6,321 nucleotides of DNA. It comes from DAOTWP01 sp034435675. Its GTDB lineage: Bacteria > Chloroflexota > Anaerolineae > Aggregatilineales > Phototrophicaceae. Of the stretch, positions 1 to 6,200 are shown one piece after another. Both the position numbers and the translations under genes were made by a program. The notes under the pieces were generated by a model that saw nothing but the letters and a program-made list of their open reading frames with translations, was not told where the DNA came from and did no database searches. The stretch lies in NCBI GenBank assembly GCA_034435675.1, contig DAOTWP010000247.1:1-6321 (forward strand), given 5' to 3'. The first letter of the stretch is position 1, and each line of letters starts with the position of its first letter.

Positions 1-1802
1 CCGCTAATGGTGACACCACTGATATTGACCGTATATGCCCCGTCGATATGGAACACACGGTCAATGCCGTTGGCGTCAATGATCGTGTTGTCGCGCCCCG
101 CGCCGGTGATGGTCATGTCCGCGGTGATGTCCAGATCACCCGCTGCCGCGCTGTTCTCGCCGCGTCCAGCGATGCTCAGCGTGTACGTGCCCGCCGGGAT
201 GCTGACGGTACTGCCGGGCACAGCGTTCGCGGCGATGATCGCCTCGCGCAGCGAGCAGTGAAGCTGGGTGCAGCCGCCATTCAGGTTATCCCCTGTGGCA
301 TTGACGACAAACACGGGACCTGCCTGCACGGGATCGGGCGCAGATTCAAACGCGCCGATGTCGCAGCCTGCTCCCTGCGGGCGGGCAACCCCGCGCTGGT
401 CGGTGGCGGGGCACAGGCTCGCTTCGGCAGCATCAAGCGCCGGGCTGCCGGGCAGCAGCGCATGCGTCAGGGTTGGTCCGCCGTTTGCCGTCAGCGGTCC
501 CAGCAGCGGGTCTGCCACCAGCGGAATGCCGCAGCTTGCATCGCTGCTCAGGTTGACGCCTTGCAGGGAGACAAGCATGCCAGCAGTGCTGCAATTCGCG
601 CTGCTGCTCCCGGCGATGAGCGTATTGGTCAGGGTGAGCATATCATCAGCGGATGCCGAGGTTGCAAAGAGCGCACTCCCTGCTGTTCCGGCGCTGTTGC
701 CCGCAATCGTGCTGTTGAGCATGCTGGTTGTGTAGCTGCCATCATCCTGATCGCTGATGTAAATACCCCCACCCTGCGTGGCGGCACTGTTGCCGGAAAC
801 GGTGCTGTTGGTGAGTGTCAGATTCCCGGCGTTCAGAATACCTCCAGCGGGACCGTGAGGGACTGTGTTTCCTGTAATACTGCTGTTGCTAACGATCAAC
901 GTACCCGCTGTGACGATGCCCCCGCCGAAGCCGCTCGTACCGGAAGCTGTGTTATTCTGGATTGCCGAGTCGTCGATCGTGGTCGTCCCCGCACTCATGA
1001 GACCCCCTCCTGATGCCCACGATGCAGTGTTGCCTGCAATCTGTGAGTTGACAATCGTCACGGAGCCTGCCAGCGCATCGCCCCCTGTATACGACTCGCT
1101 GCTGATTGCGCCACCCGAGCCGGCGCTGTTGTTCGTCAAAGTGCTTCCTGTGATCGTCAGGGAACCGCCACTGTTGACGATTGCGCCGCCAAATGTCGAG
1201 GCGTTCTCGGCATTGCCATTTGCTGCAAAGTTCCCGCTGAAGCTGCTGTCAGTAATTGCGAGTTCCGCCCGATCCGAGAAGACTGCCCCACCAAAGGTGA
1301 ACGTAGCTAACGCTGTGGAAGCGCTGTTTTCGGCAAACGCGCTGCTGGTGATGTTGACCACTGCTCCCGGCTCAAGGTACATTGCCCCGCCGTTGAGTTC
1401 ATTGCCTTCGCGCACCGTGACCGCACTGATATTGACGGTATATGCCCCGGCGATGTGGAAGATACGGTCAATGCCGTTGGCGTCAATGATCGTGTTGTTG
1501 CGCCCCGCGCCGGTGATGGTCATGTCCGCGGTGATGTCCAGATCACCCGCTGCCGCGCTGTCCTCGCCGCGTCCAGCGATGCTCAGCGTGTACGTGCCCG
1601 CCGGGATGCTGACCATGCTGCCCGGCGCAGCGTTGGCGGCGATGATCGCTTCGCGCAGCGAACAGTCGTCTATCGTACACGCGCCGTCGTTCGTGTCGGC
1701 GGTTTTGGTCACCGTGAACGTGCTGCCCTGCGCGCGGGCGGTAGGCGCACCCGGCAGGCTGAGCAGCAAGAGGATCAGTACAAGGCTCAGTTTACGCAAC
1801 AT
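1..1802 (-). CDS. Secreted CSLREA / choice-of-anchor Q beta-helix protein, C-terminus beyond window
   Basis: This frame is open from the ATG at 1802 to the window edge: 600 codons with no stop, checked codon by codon. AGAGG (1813-1817) lies 10 bases upstream of the ATG, and an in-frame stop at 1833-1835 leaves no earlier ATG. Residues 1-24 form a signal peptide: MLRK, a leucine-rich core, then a cleavage site after ARA. The protein is therefore exported. CSLREA modules carry their signature at residues 47-52 and 516-521. Between them, about 75-430 is rich in Gly, Ser, Thr and Asn, with repeated units such as 'ITGSTLTNNSAGSGGAI' typical of a right-handed parallel beta-helix. Residues 431-486 match the choice-of-anchor Q domain (DPLLGPLTANGGPT, GSPALDA, CPATDQRG, CDIGAFE). 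The Q domain usually lies near the end of such proteins, but here a new CSLREA module follows, so the protein is a tandem array. A role as surface or extracellular adhesin-like protein is inferred; no ligand or enzymatic site is visible. Confidence 0.9.
   Translation of the reverse strand, partial: MLRKLSLVLILLLLSLPGAPTARAQGSTFTVTKTADTNDGACTIDDCSLREAIIAANAAPGSMVSIPAGTYTLSIAGRGEDSAAAGDLDITADMTITGAGRNNTIIDANGIDRIFHIAGAYTVNISAVTVREGNELNGGAMYLEPGAVVNITSSAFAENSASTALATFTFGGAVFSDRAELAITDSSFSGNFAANGNAENASTFGGAIVNSGGSLTITGSTLTNNSAGSGGAISSESYTGGDALAGSVTIVNSQIAGNTASWASGGGLMSAGTTTIDDSAIQNNTASGTSGFGGGIVTAGTLIVSNSSITGNTVPHGPAGGILNAGNLTLTNSTVSGNSAATQGGGIYISDQDDGSYTTSMLNSTIAGNSAGTAGSALFATSASADDMLTLTNTLIAGSSSANCSTAGMLVSLQGVNLSSDASCGIPLVADPLLGPLTANGGPTLTHALLPGSPALDAAEASLCPATDQRGVARPQGAGCDIGAFESAPDPVQAGPVFVVNATGDNLNGGCTQLHCSLREAIIAANAVPGSTVSIPAGTYTLSIAGRGENSAAAGDLDITADMTITGAGRDNTIIDANGIDRVFHIDGAYTVNISGVTIS
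21..257 (-). repeat. Second copy of internal CSLREA-module DNA repeat
   Basis: This segment encodes the second CSLREA module. It aligns without gaps to 1428-1664 at an offset of 1407 bases, exactly 469 codons. By hand count there are about 15 mismatches in 237 positions, roughly 94% identity. Positions 93-154 and 156-206 are fully identical to the other copy. Encoded features include CSLREAIIAANA, SIPAGTYTLSIAGRGE and DITADMTITGAGR. Confidence 0.9.
1428..1664 (-). repeat. First copy of internal CSLREA-module DNA repeat
   Basis: This is the partner of the direct repeat at 21-257. It encodes the first CSLREA module just after the signal peptide. Differences from the second copy cluster at 1435-1463 and 1614-1635. 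The core from about 1500 to 1613 differs at only one position, which points to recent duplication or gene conversion. The beta-helix sequence between the copies does not show this level of DNA identity. Confidence 0.9.
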
Positions 1803-1840
1803 TACGCAGCTACCTCTACTGGCTATTACACGTTAACGCC

Positions 1841-1846
1841 ATTGTA
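1841..1846 (-). promoter_or_regulatory. Possible -10 element for the secreted protein gene
   Basis: On the minus strand this reads TACAAT, five of six matches to the sigma-70 -10 consensus, about 39 bases before the ATG at 1802. No good -35 hexamer is present at 16-18 bases; the sequence at 17 bases is CTCGCG. The call is weak. Confidence 0.22.
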
Positions 1847-1873
1847 GCGCGTCTACCGCAAGGCGCGAGGATC

Positions 1874-1887
1874 GCAGGTGAACCTGC
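1874..1887. repeat. Interrupted palindrome GCAGGT-GA-ACCTGC
   Basis: Perfect 6-bp inverted arms flank a 2-base centre. It lies 28-46 bases upstream of the possible -10 hexamer at 1841-1846, a position where an activator or repressor dimer could bind. With a 2-base centre it is better suited to be a protein-binding site than an RNA hairpin. The symmetry is visible; the function is inferred. Confidence 0.4.
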
Positions 1888-1980
1888 TAAGAGGAATTTA
1901 CAATCTTGGGATTTCTTAACGCCAGCATAATGCAGGGCAGCGTGTAATGCGCTGTTCGATAGGCCTGGAACTGCATCCTG

Positions 1981-2970
1981 TTACAGCCGGACTTCTGACA
2001 GCGTTTCAGCAGCACGCGCCGCTGCCAGCACCAGATCAAGCGATTTTGCCCCTTCGGACATCGGAATGCGCGTTACGCTGTCAGTGCGGATCGCATGAAG
2101 CAGATCAAGCAGCAGCGCACGGCGGAAATCGCGATCAGACTCGATGTGTTGCTCAGGCTGCTGCGGCATGCGGGTTGGCGTAAACGTCGCGGTATTGGCG
2201 TCGTGAAATTCGGCAGTCAGCCAGTGGGCGACCACACGATAATCACTGATCCACTTGCCCGGAATTGCGTTGTTGGTGGCATAAACCACTGCCAGTGCCC
2301 CGCTGGCAAAGGTAATCAGCGTCGCGCTGACATCCTCAATCGTGTAATCTGGCACATCACGATGAAACAGGTTCGCCTGACGGCTGTAAACGGTCACTGG
2401 ATCGCCCGCAAAGCAGCGCAGCAGGTCAAACAGGTGAATCACCTGCTCAACCACCTGTCCGCCCGATTTGTCCTTCATGCGCCACCACGGGGCATGCAGC
2501 GCATTGCAAAAGTAACGCGCACTCATTAACCCGATGCCGCCTGTCGCCTGCTGCGCCTGAAGTGCCTTAAAATGTTCAACCGCCGCCCCGAAACGGTACA
2601 TGAAGCCCACCTGCGTTTTGACCTGCTGCGAGTCTTCAACCATGCGCCACGCCTGTTCTGATGTCAGCGCGATTGGCTTTTCGATCAGGATATGCACGCC
2701 GTGCTGCGCTGCCAGCGCGACCTCATCACTGTGCCCATAGGGCGGCAGGCTGATGATCACCAGATCGAGCTGCGCCTGTTCAAACAGGTCACGGTGCCGC
2801 GTGAACGTCTGCGCGCCGGGGGCATATGCCTCGCGAAAAGCGGCGGTCTTGGGTGGGTTGCGATCACAAAAGGCAGCTAGCTCCACCTCCTGCGGCAGCC
2901 CGCGCACAATCTGCGCGTGTTTGTGGGCAAAGTCGCCACAGCCCAACAGCCCAACACGTAAGGGTTTCAT
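1981..2970 (-). CDS. Gfo/Idh/MocA family NAD(P)-dependent oxidoreductase
   Basis: The 329-residue product has the usual family length. The N-terminal Rossmann fold opens with VGLLGCGDFA (residues 6-15), a GxGxxG-type dinucleotide loop with Ala at its end, followed by the strand ending in FCDRN (34-38). The EKP motif is E97-K98-P99, where the Lys is the conserved catalytic and cofactor-contacting residue. The C-terminal domain carries GFMYRF (122-127) and GGQVVEQVIHLFDLLR (170-185), whose H179 matches the conserved catalytic His and D182 the following Asp. The family oxidises or reduces sugars, inositols and related polyols in the cytoplasm; the substrate cannot be named here. GGAG (2977-2980) lies 6 bases before the ATG. 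It is the second gene of an operon, 12 bases after the MDR gene, and such partners occur fused in bi-domain oxidoreductases. Confidence 0.93.
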   Translation of the reverse strand: MKPLRVGLLGCGDFAHKHAQIVRGLPQEVELAAFCDRNPPKTAAFREAYAPGAQTFTRHRDLFEQAQLDLVIISLPPYGHSDEVALAAQHGVHILIEKPIALTSEQAWRMVEDSQQVKTQVGFMYRFGAAVEHFKALQAQQATGGIGLMSARYFCNALHAPWWRMKDKSGGQVVEQVIHLFDLLRCFAGDPVTVYSRQANLFHRDVPDYTIEDVSATLITFASGALAVVYATNNAIPGKWISDYRVVAHWLTAEFHDANTATFTPTRMPQQPEQHIESDRDFRRALLLDLLHAIRTDSVTRIPMSEGAKSLDLVLAAARAAETLSEVRL

Positions 2971-2982
2971 CGTTTGCTCCAG

Positions 2983-4020
2983 TCAGAATTCGATCACCGC
3001 ATGCACAACATCCTGCGGACGCTGATCCAGCAGTTCAAACAATTCATGCGTCCTGTCAAATGAACGCCGGTGCGTAATCACGCCGCGCAGTTCCAGCCGC
3101 CCTTCATGCTGCAAACGAATCGCCGTCTGCCACAGCCGCAGCTTGGTCCAGCGATGCTGCAATTCCGGCGCGACACCGGAAATCTGCGAACAAACCAGAT
3201 TTACGCGGTTGTGATGGAACTCGTCTCCCAGGAACAACCCGGCAGCTTCCCCCTGAAAGAAGCCCAGCGCCACCACTTTCGAGGCATATGCCACGCTGCG
3301 AAGCGCTTCGTGCAGCGCCGCCGCTGAACCGCTGACTTCGATGCAGACATCGGCGCCCACACCGCCGGTCAGCGCCTTGATCGCTTCGGCAGGGTTTTCG
3401 CGCCCGGCGTTGATTGTGTGTGCCGACCCGTGCTGTTTTGCCAGCGCCAACCGCGAATCGTGCAGGTCAACGGCGATGACCGTGCCCCCGGATGCCTGCA
3501 CCAGCAGCGCGACAATCTGCCCCAGTGCGCCCATGCCAAATACCGCCACTGTTTCGCCCAATCGCACGGCAGCATCAAAGACACCATTCAGCGCAATTGC
3601 CCCCAGATGCGAAAAGATACCGCACAACGGGTCAAGCTCATCGGGCAGGAGCCGGGGCAGTACATACTCCAGCGAGGCGACATGGTGGGTGCGGTGTCCC
3701 CAGGTGCCAAACAGCCGTGCACCAGGGCGAATACCAGTCACCGCAGAACCAACTTCAATGATTTCGCCCACTTCTTCGTAGCCGATGCCGACCACCGGGT
3801 AACCAACCGAGGGTTCCGTCTGAGGCAAGAACAAGCGCCGTTCAGCATCCCAGCGCTTATTCAGGTACGGATTCGTGCCACGATAGTAGGTCAGTTCAGT
3901 ACCCGCGCTGATGCCGGAATACAGCGTGCGAATGCGCAGCTCGTCCGGTTGCAGCGGCGCGTCCTCGACCTGCTGGTATGCCGTTGTATACGGCGCGGTG
4001 ATGGCAAATGCTGTCCCCAT
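2983..4020 (-). CDS. Zinc-ligand-lacking MDR (alcohol-dehydrogenase-like) oxidoreductase
   Basis: The 345-residue product is a medium-chain dehydrogenase/reductase. An N-terminal GroES-like domain is followed by a Rossmann domain with VAVFGMGALGQIVA (158-171) and, at the end of the second strand, D185 in VIAVDLHDSR, which suggests NAD(H) preference. The catalytic-zinc motif, usually like CGVCGTD, reads SGISAGTE (35-42), with Ser for both Cys. The usual GHE becomes GYE (80-82), and the four-Cys structural zinc lobe is absent. It therefore probably works without zinc, as in the BchC-like part of this superfamily, or has diverged in chemistry. AGGAG (4031-4035) lies 10 bases before the ATG. It is the first gene of a tight pair with the Gfo/Idh/MocA gene, in the same order as fused bi-domain oxidoreductases. 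The pair would act on a shared substrate in the cytoplasm, possibly sugar-derived; the substrate is unknown. Confidence 0.9.
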   Translation of the reverse strand: MGTAFAITAPYTTAYQQVEDAPLQPDELRIRTLYSGISAGTELTYYRGTNPYLNKRWDAERRLFLPQTEPSVGYPVVGIGYEEVGEIIEVGSAVTGIRPGARLFGTWGHRTHHVASLEYVLPRLLPDELDPLCGIFSHLGAIALNGVFDAAVRLGETVAVFGMGALGQIVALLVQASGGTVIAVDLHDSRLALAKQHGSAHTINAGRENPAEAIKALTGGVGADVCIEVSGSAAALHEALRSVAYASKVVALGFFQGEAAGLFLGDEFHHNRVNLVCSQISGVAPELQHRWTKLRLWQTAIRLQHEGRLELRGVITHRRSFDRTHELFELLDQRPQDVVHAVIEF

Positions 4021-4069
4021 CTCAGCCTGTCTCCTGAATAGCGGCAGGACAAAACGCCTACTCGCGTCA

Positions 4070-4099
4070 AAGGTAGCGCCTAGGGCAGCGGGGTGTCAA
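4070..4099 (-). promoter_or_regulatory. Sigma-70-like promoter candidate for the MDR-Gfo operon
   Basis: On the minus strand there is a perfect -35 hexamer TTGACA (4094-4099) and, after 18 bases, TACCTT (4070-4075) as a weak -10 with 3 of 6 matches including the first T, the A and the last T. Transcription would start near 4063, giving a leader of about 43 bases to the ATG at 4020. The -35 is convincing and the -10 is not. Confidence 0.4.
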
Positions 4100-4169
4100 G
4101 CATTTGCCATAATGCGCACAATCGGATCGGAACACCTCACAGCATCCAGAGGTATTCACCAATCTGTGC

Positions 4170-4186
4170 GGCGCATTCAACGCGCC
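4170..4186 (-). repeat. Small hairpin immediately after the GNAT stop codon
   Basis: On the minus strand, GGCGC and GCGCC form a 5-bp G+C stem with a 7-base loop, extendable by one G-U pair, beginning at the base after the TGA stop (4187-4189). No T-run follows, so a classical intrinsic terminator is not supported. It could still mark or protect the 3' end of the transcript. Confidence 0.3.
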
Positions 4187-4915
4187 TCACACCGCCGCTG
4201 CAGCAGGCTCGCGCAGCACCGCCGCAGCAGGCACGGGCGGCGCCACTGGCGGCAGGTACGCCGGGTTATCCCAGACGATCAGCATCGCCGCGCGCATTGG
4301 CGGCGGGTCGGACGAATAATCCGGGATCAACTGCACGGCACGGAAGCCCCGGCGCATCTGCATTGTCACCGTTGCGTCTTCCAGTTCGCCGCGCCGCACC
4401 CTGTCCGCGTATTCCTCGATACTCAGCACAGCCATATACCGGCTGTAGCCCGCCAGCAGCCCACCCGCATAAAACCCGCGCAGATCGAGCCGCCGCACCA
4501 GCGCGAAGCGCGCCTGATACAGCCGCGTGCCGATACCATGCCGGCGGTATTCCGGCTTCACGGCGAAATCAATGCCGTAGAGCCATTCTCCCTGTGGATG
4601 ATGATTCTGAAGCGCATAACCGCCGATGGCAGCAAGCCAGTTCTGCGGCGGGTCGCCGGGCGTGTGCTGCGTGCGCAGCGTCAGTGCAAAGCCTACCACC
4701 TCGGCAGCGTGCAGCGCGACAAACTGCCCCACTGGAAAACGGCGGATGTGCGCGGCGATGCAGTCCGCCGGCATGTATTCCTCCAGTGCAAAACCGGGAT
4801 AAATCGCGTGCAGAATCGCACAGATTGCCCCGGCATGTTCCGGACGCGCGTTTGTAATCTGGATCAGTTCGGACGTATCGGCAGTGCTGCTGGCAACTGC
4901 GTGTTCGACAAACAT
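4187..4915 (-). CDS. GNAT N-acetyltransferase, YhcX-type domain without nitrilase partner
   Basis: The product is 242 residues. The acetyl-CoA loop is visible in YGIDFAVKPEYRRHGIGTRLY (113-133, R-R-H-G-I-G at 124-129). The neighbouring blocks RRFPVGQFVALH (58-69), LVRRLDLRGFYAGG (139-152), YSRYMAVLSIEEYADRV (157-173) and RGFRAVQLIPDY (189-200) match, as I remember it, the N-terminal acetyltransferase half of bifunctional GNAT/carbon-nitrogen hydrolase proteins such as Bacillus YhcX. Here the protein ends just after the domain's terminal WDNPAY (215-220), with a Pro/Ala-rich tail of about 22 residues, and no nitrilase is encoded downstream. The substrate is unknown, probably an amine. Start: the frame is open to an ATG at 4990, but the 25 extra residues resemble no part of the fold, and GGGGGA (4925-4930) sits 9 bases before the ATG at 4915. 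The ATG at 4945 has no visible ribosome binding site. Confidence 0.87.
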   Translation of the reverse strand: MFVEHAVASSTADTSELIQITNARPEHAGAICAILHAIYPGFALEEYMPADCIAAHIRRFPVGQFVALHAAEVVGFALTLRTQHTPGDPPQNWLAAIGGYALQNHHPQGEWLYGIDFAVKPEYRRHGIGTRLYQARFALVRRLDLRGFYAGGLLAGYSRYMAVLSIEEYADRVRRGELEDATVTMQMRRGFRAVQLIPDYSSDPPPMRAAMLIVWDNPAYLPPVAPPVPAAAVLREPAAAAV

Positions 4916-5458
4916 GTTCGTGTTTCCCCCAACCGTGTTCCGCATCGGCACAACGTGTGTGGCGCAGCATGCGCGGTACGGCGTGCCCATACTGCGGCAA
5001 ATTGCTGTAGCGGGTGGCTGCGCGACTATTGGCGGTCAAGAACCGGAAACAGGGCAGCGCACAGGCAGCATCAGACAGCAGACCAGTGTCTGATATTCAG
5101 GCGCGAGGCAGGCGGCAACCGCAAACTCAATGCCGAACAGCAGGGCAGATGAATGCGACAATCGCCGGCGATCCGGCAGCCCGCGCAAAAGCGAATTGTT
5201 GGCTTTACAGGTTGAGCGACGTCACTTGAAGTGGGTGGGGAACTTGTGCAGCAAATCAAGCTGTTTGATTCGCGCACAGGCAGCAGCAGAGGTCATGCCA
5301 AACTGGTAATGTGGACTATGTGTGTGTGCCTGCGTCGTGTTATGCGCCGCAGTTTCTACCGTAAACATCAGAACCGTCCCGTACAGGCTGATATAGCTTT
5401 ACCGTTAGGTCTGAACTGATTCTACTCCCGCAGGGGGCAGCGTGGCAAGGGCGCGGAC
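4916..5458. other. 543-base region with no convincing gene
   Basis: This lies between the GNAT start and the Nudix stop, both on the minus strand. Open frames of 60-70 codons exist on both strands, but none shows a recognisable domain together with a good ribosome binding site, and none continues a neighbouring protein. I found no tRNA T-arm or other RNA signature. The only clear structure is the 8-bp inverted repeat at 5070-5094. The part next to 4915 must hold the GNAT promoter and leader, but no good -35/-10 pair was found; TTGACC on the minus strand near 5035-5040 lacks a partner. No clear terminator follows the Nudix stop. Confidence 0.6.
5070..5094. repeat. 8-bp inverted repeat ATCAGACA-N9-TGTCTGAT
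   Basis: Perfect arms at 5070-5077 and 5087-5094 flank a 9-base centre. It lies about 155 bases upstream of the GNAT start at 4915. The arm spacing would suit an operator contacted on one face of the helix, or an RNA hairpin. No T-run follows on either strand, so it is not a typical terminator. The role is unknown. Confidence 0.45.
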
Positions 5459-6040
5459 TTAAGCTTTGCGCCGCAGCGCCAGCCATTGCAAGCCGATGAT
5501 TGTCTTGGCGTCGGTGATCGCGCCCGTCGTGATCATCCCCAGCGCGGTGTCCAGCGTCACGCTGTGCAGTCGCAGATCTTCGCCTTCTGCCAGTACCCCG
5601 CCGCCGTTACCCTGGCGCTCTGCTGGGTCAAAGGTGGCGTAATACAGGAAGATACGCTCGGACGCACCGCCGGGCGACAGAAAGAACGTGGCAACCTGTG
5701 CGATAGTCTGCGCCCGGTAGCCCGTTTCTTCGACGATCTCGCGGCGCATCGTGGCTTCGGGGTCTTCGCCCGGTTCGACAATTCCGGCGGGTAGTTCCAG
5801 CAGCCAGCCATTCCCATGTTCATGTGCAGGATAACGGAACTGTTCGACCAGCAGCACCGCGTCGTCTGTGGGCGCGTGCAGCACCACTGCCACACCATCC
5901 CCGCGCTCCAGCTTAAGGCGCACGACTTCGTCGCTGAGCTGCCCATCAAAACGTTCGTAACGCAGGCGCGCTTCGATGATGCGGAAGAACAGACGGCGGA
6001 AAATTTCCTGCTGCTGGATGATCAGTACACGCCGGGGCAT
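5459..6040 (-). CDS. Nudix hydrolase, AdpP/YffH-type nucleoside-diphosphate-sugar pyrophosphatase
   Basis: The 193-residue product has a perfect Nudix box at residues 86-108: G86, E92, R100, E101, E104, E105, G107, Y108 fit GX5EX7REUXEEXGU. The glutamates bind the divalent metal used to hydrolyse a diphosphate bond. The flanking pattern fits the family that includes ADP-ribose pyrophosphatase and the GDP-mannose hydrolase NudK: RYERFDG (27-33), RGDGVAVVL (46-54), LLVEQFRYPAH (63-73), WLLELPAG (79-86), FFLSPGGASERI (119-130) and EGED (152-155). ADP-ribose is the most likely substrate, but NDP-sugars cannot be excluded. Start: the ATG at 6040 has AAAGG 9 bases upstream. A TTG at 6085 would add 15 unrelated residues and would overlap the promoter candidate. 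The gene is monocistronic as far as can be seen and divergent from the CDF gene. Confidence 0.93.
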   Translation of the reverse strand: MPRRVLIIQQQEIFRRLFFRIIEARLRYERFDGQLSDEVVRLKLERGDGVAVVLHAPTDDAVLLVEQFRYPAHEHGNGWLLELPAGIVEPGEDPEATMRREIVEETGYRAQTIAQVATFFLSPGGASERIFLYYATFDPAERQGNGGGVLAEGEDLRLHSVTLDTALGMITTGAITDAKTIIGLQWLALRRKA

Positions 6041-6049
6041 ATTGGCTTG

Positions 6050-6054
6050 CCTTT
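6050..6054 (-). promoter_or_regulatory. Ribosome binding site deciding the Nudix start
   Basis: AAAGG on the minus strand, 9 bases before the ATG at 6040. It supports that start over the in-frame TTG at 6085. Confidence 0.6.
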
Positions 6055-6087
6055 CGCAGGTCAGGGTAGGGCTGAATGGCTGCAATA

Positions 6088-6096
6088 ACTATAGCA
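6088..6096 (-). promoter_or_regulatory. Extended -10 promoter candidate for the Nudix gene
   Basis: On the minus strand this reads TG-C-TATAGT: an extended -10 (TGN) joined to a 5-of-6 -10 hexamer at 6088-6093. No good -35 is present, which extended -10 promoters can tolerate. Transcription would start near 6081, giving a leader of about 40 bases. Confidence 0.42.
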
Positions 6097-6126
6097 CAAA
6101 GGGTTCCCTAATTCTGATCTTCCCTG

Positions 6127-6154
6127 TTGTCGAAACCGGGCAACTGCGCATAAG
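6127..6154 (+). promoter_or_regulatory. Weak promoter candidate for the CDF transporter gene
   Basis: TTGTCG (6127-6132) and CATAAG (6149-6154), each 4 of 6 to consensus, are separated by 16 bases, about 47 bases upstream of the ATG at 6201. The location fits, but the match is weak. Confidence 0.22.
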
Positions 6155-6200
6155 CTGAAAACATCAGCCCTGGGTGGACCAGCGAGGCAAGCCCAAACCT

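Larger units (their letters stand above)
1803..1980. other. Intergenic region upstream of the secreted protein gene
   Basis: These 178 bases separate the Gfo/Idh/MocA stop from the ATG of the secreted protein, both on the minus strand. I see no coding sequence. The region holds a weak -10-like hexamer (1841-1846), a 14-base interrupted palindrome (1874-1887) and a short hairpin (1938-1954, 5-bp stem CAGCG/CGCTG, 7-base loop) 26 bases after the Gfo stop. The hairpin has no T-run after it, so it is not a convincing intrinsic terminator. An independent promoter for the downstream gene is likely from the distance alone. Confidence 0.6.

Noticed and set aside
865..1836. Long plus-strand open frame (323 codons) antisense to the secreted protein gene
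   Set aside because: Its translation is a low-complexity Pro/Ala/Val-rich shadow of the minus-strand gene, which has a signal peptide, CSLREA modules and an anchor Q domain in its own frame.
1938..1954. CAGCG/CGCTG hairpin after the Gfo/Idh/MocA gene as an intrinsic terminator
   Set aside because: The stem is only 5 bp and no T-run follows on the minus strand.
4916..4990. Upstream extension of the GNAT protein to the ATG at 4990
   Set aside because: The 25 added residues resemble no part of the fold, and the ATG at 4915 has a purine-rich GGGGGA 9 bases upstream.
3911..5152. 413-codon plus-strand open frame spanning the MDR start, the GNAT gene and the gap
   Set aside because: It overlaps two well-supported minus-strand genes, is rich in Arg, His and Gln, and has no recognisable domain. 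It is an effect of GC-rich codon use on the opposite strand.
5240..5290. Possible tRNA because of a GTTTGATTC-like stretch
   Set aside because: It does not fit the T-arm consensus GTTCGAATC with paired flanks, and no acceptor or anticodon stems could be placed around it.
5231..5419. 62-codon plus-strand open frame in the gap as a small gene
   Set aside because: It has no recognisable motif, no convincing ribosome binding site, and no membrane or signal segment; random open frames of this length are common at this GC content.
6041..6085. Upstream extension of the Nudix protein to a TTG at 6085
   Set aside because: It needs a rare start codon, adds residues not typical of the family, and ignores the AAAGG placed 9 bases before the ATG at 6040.
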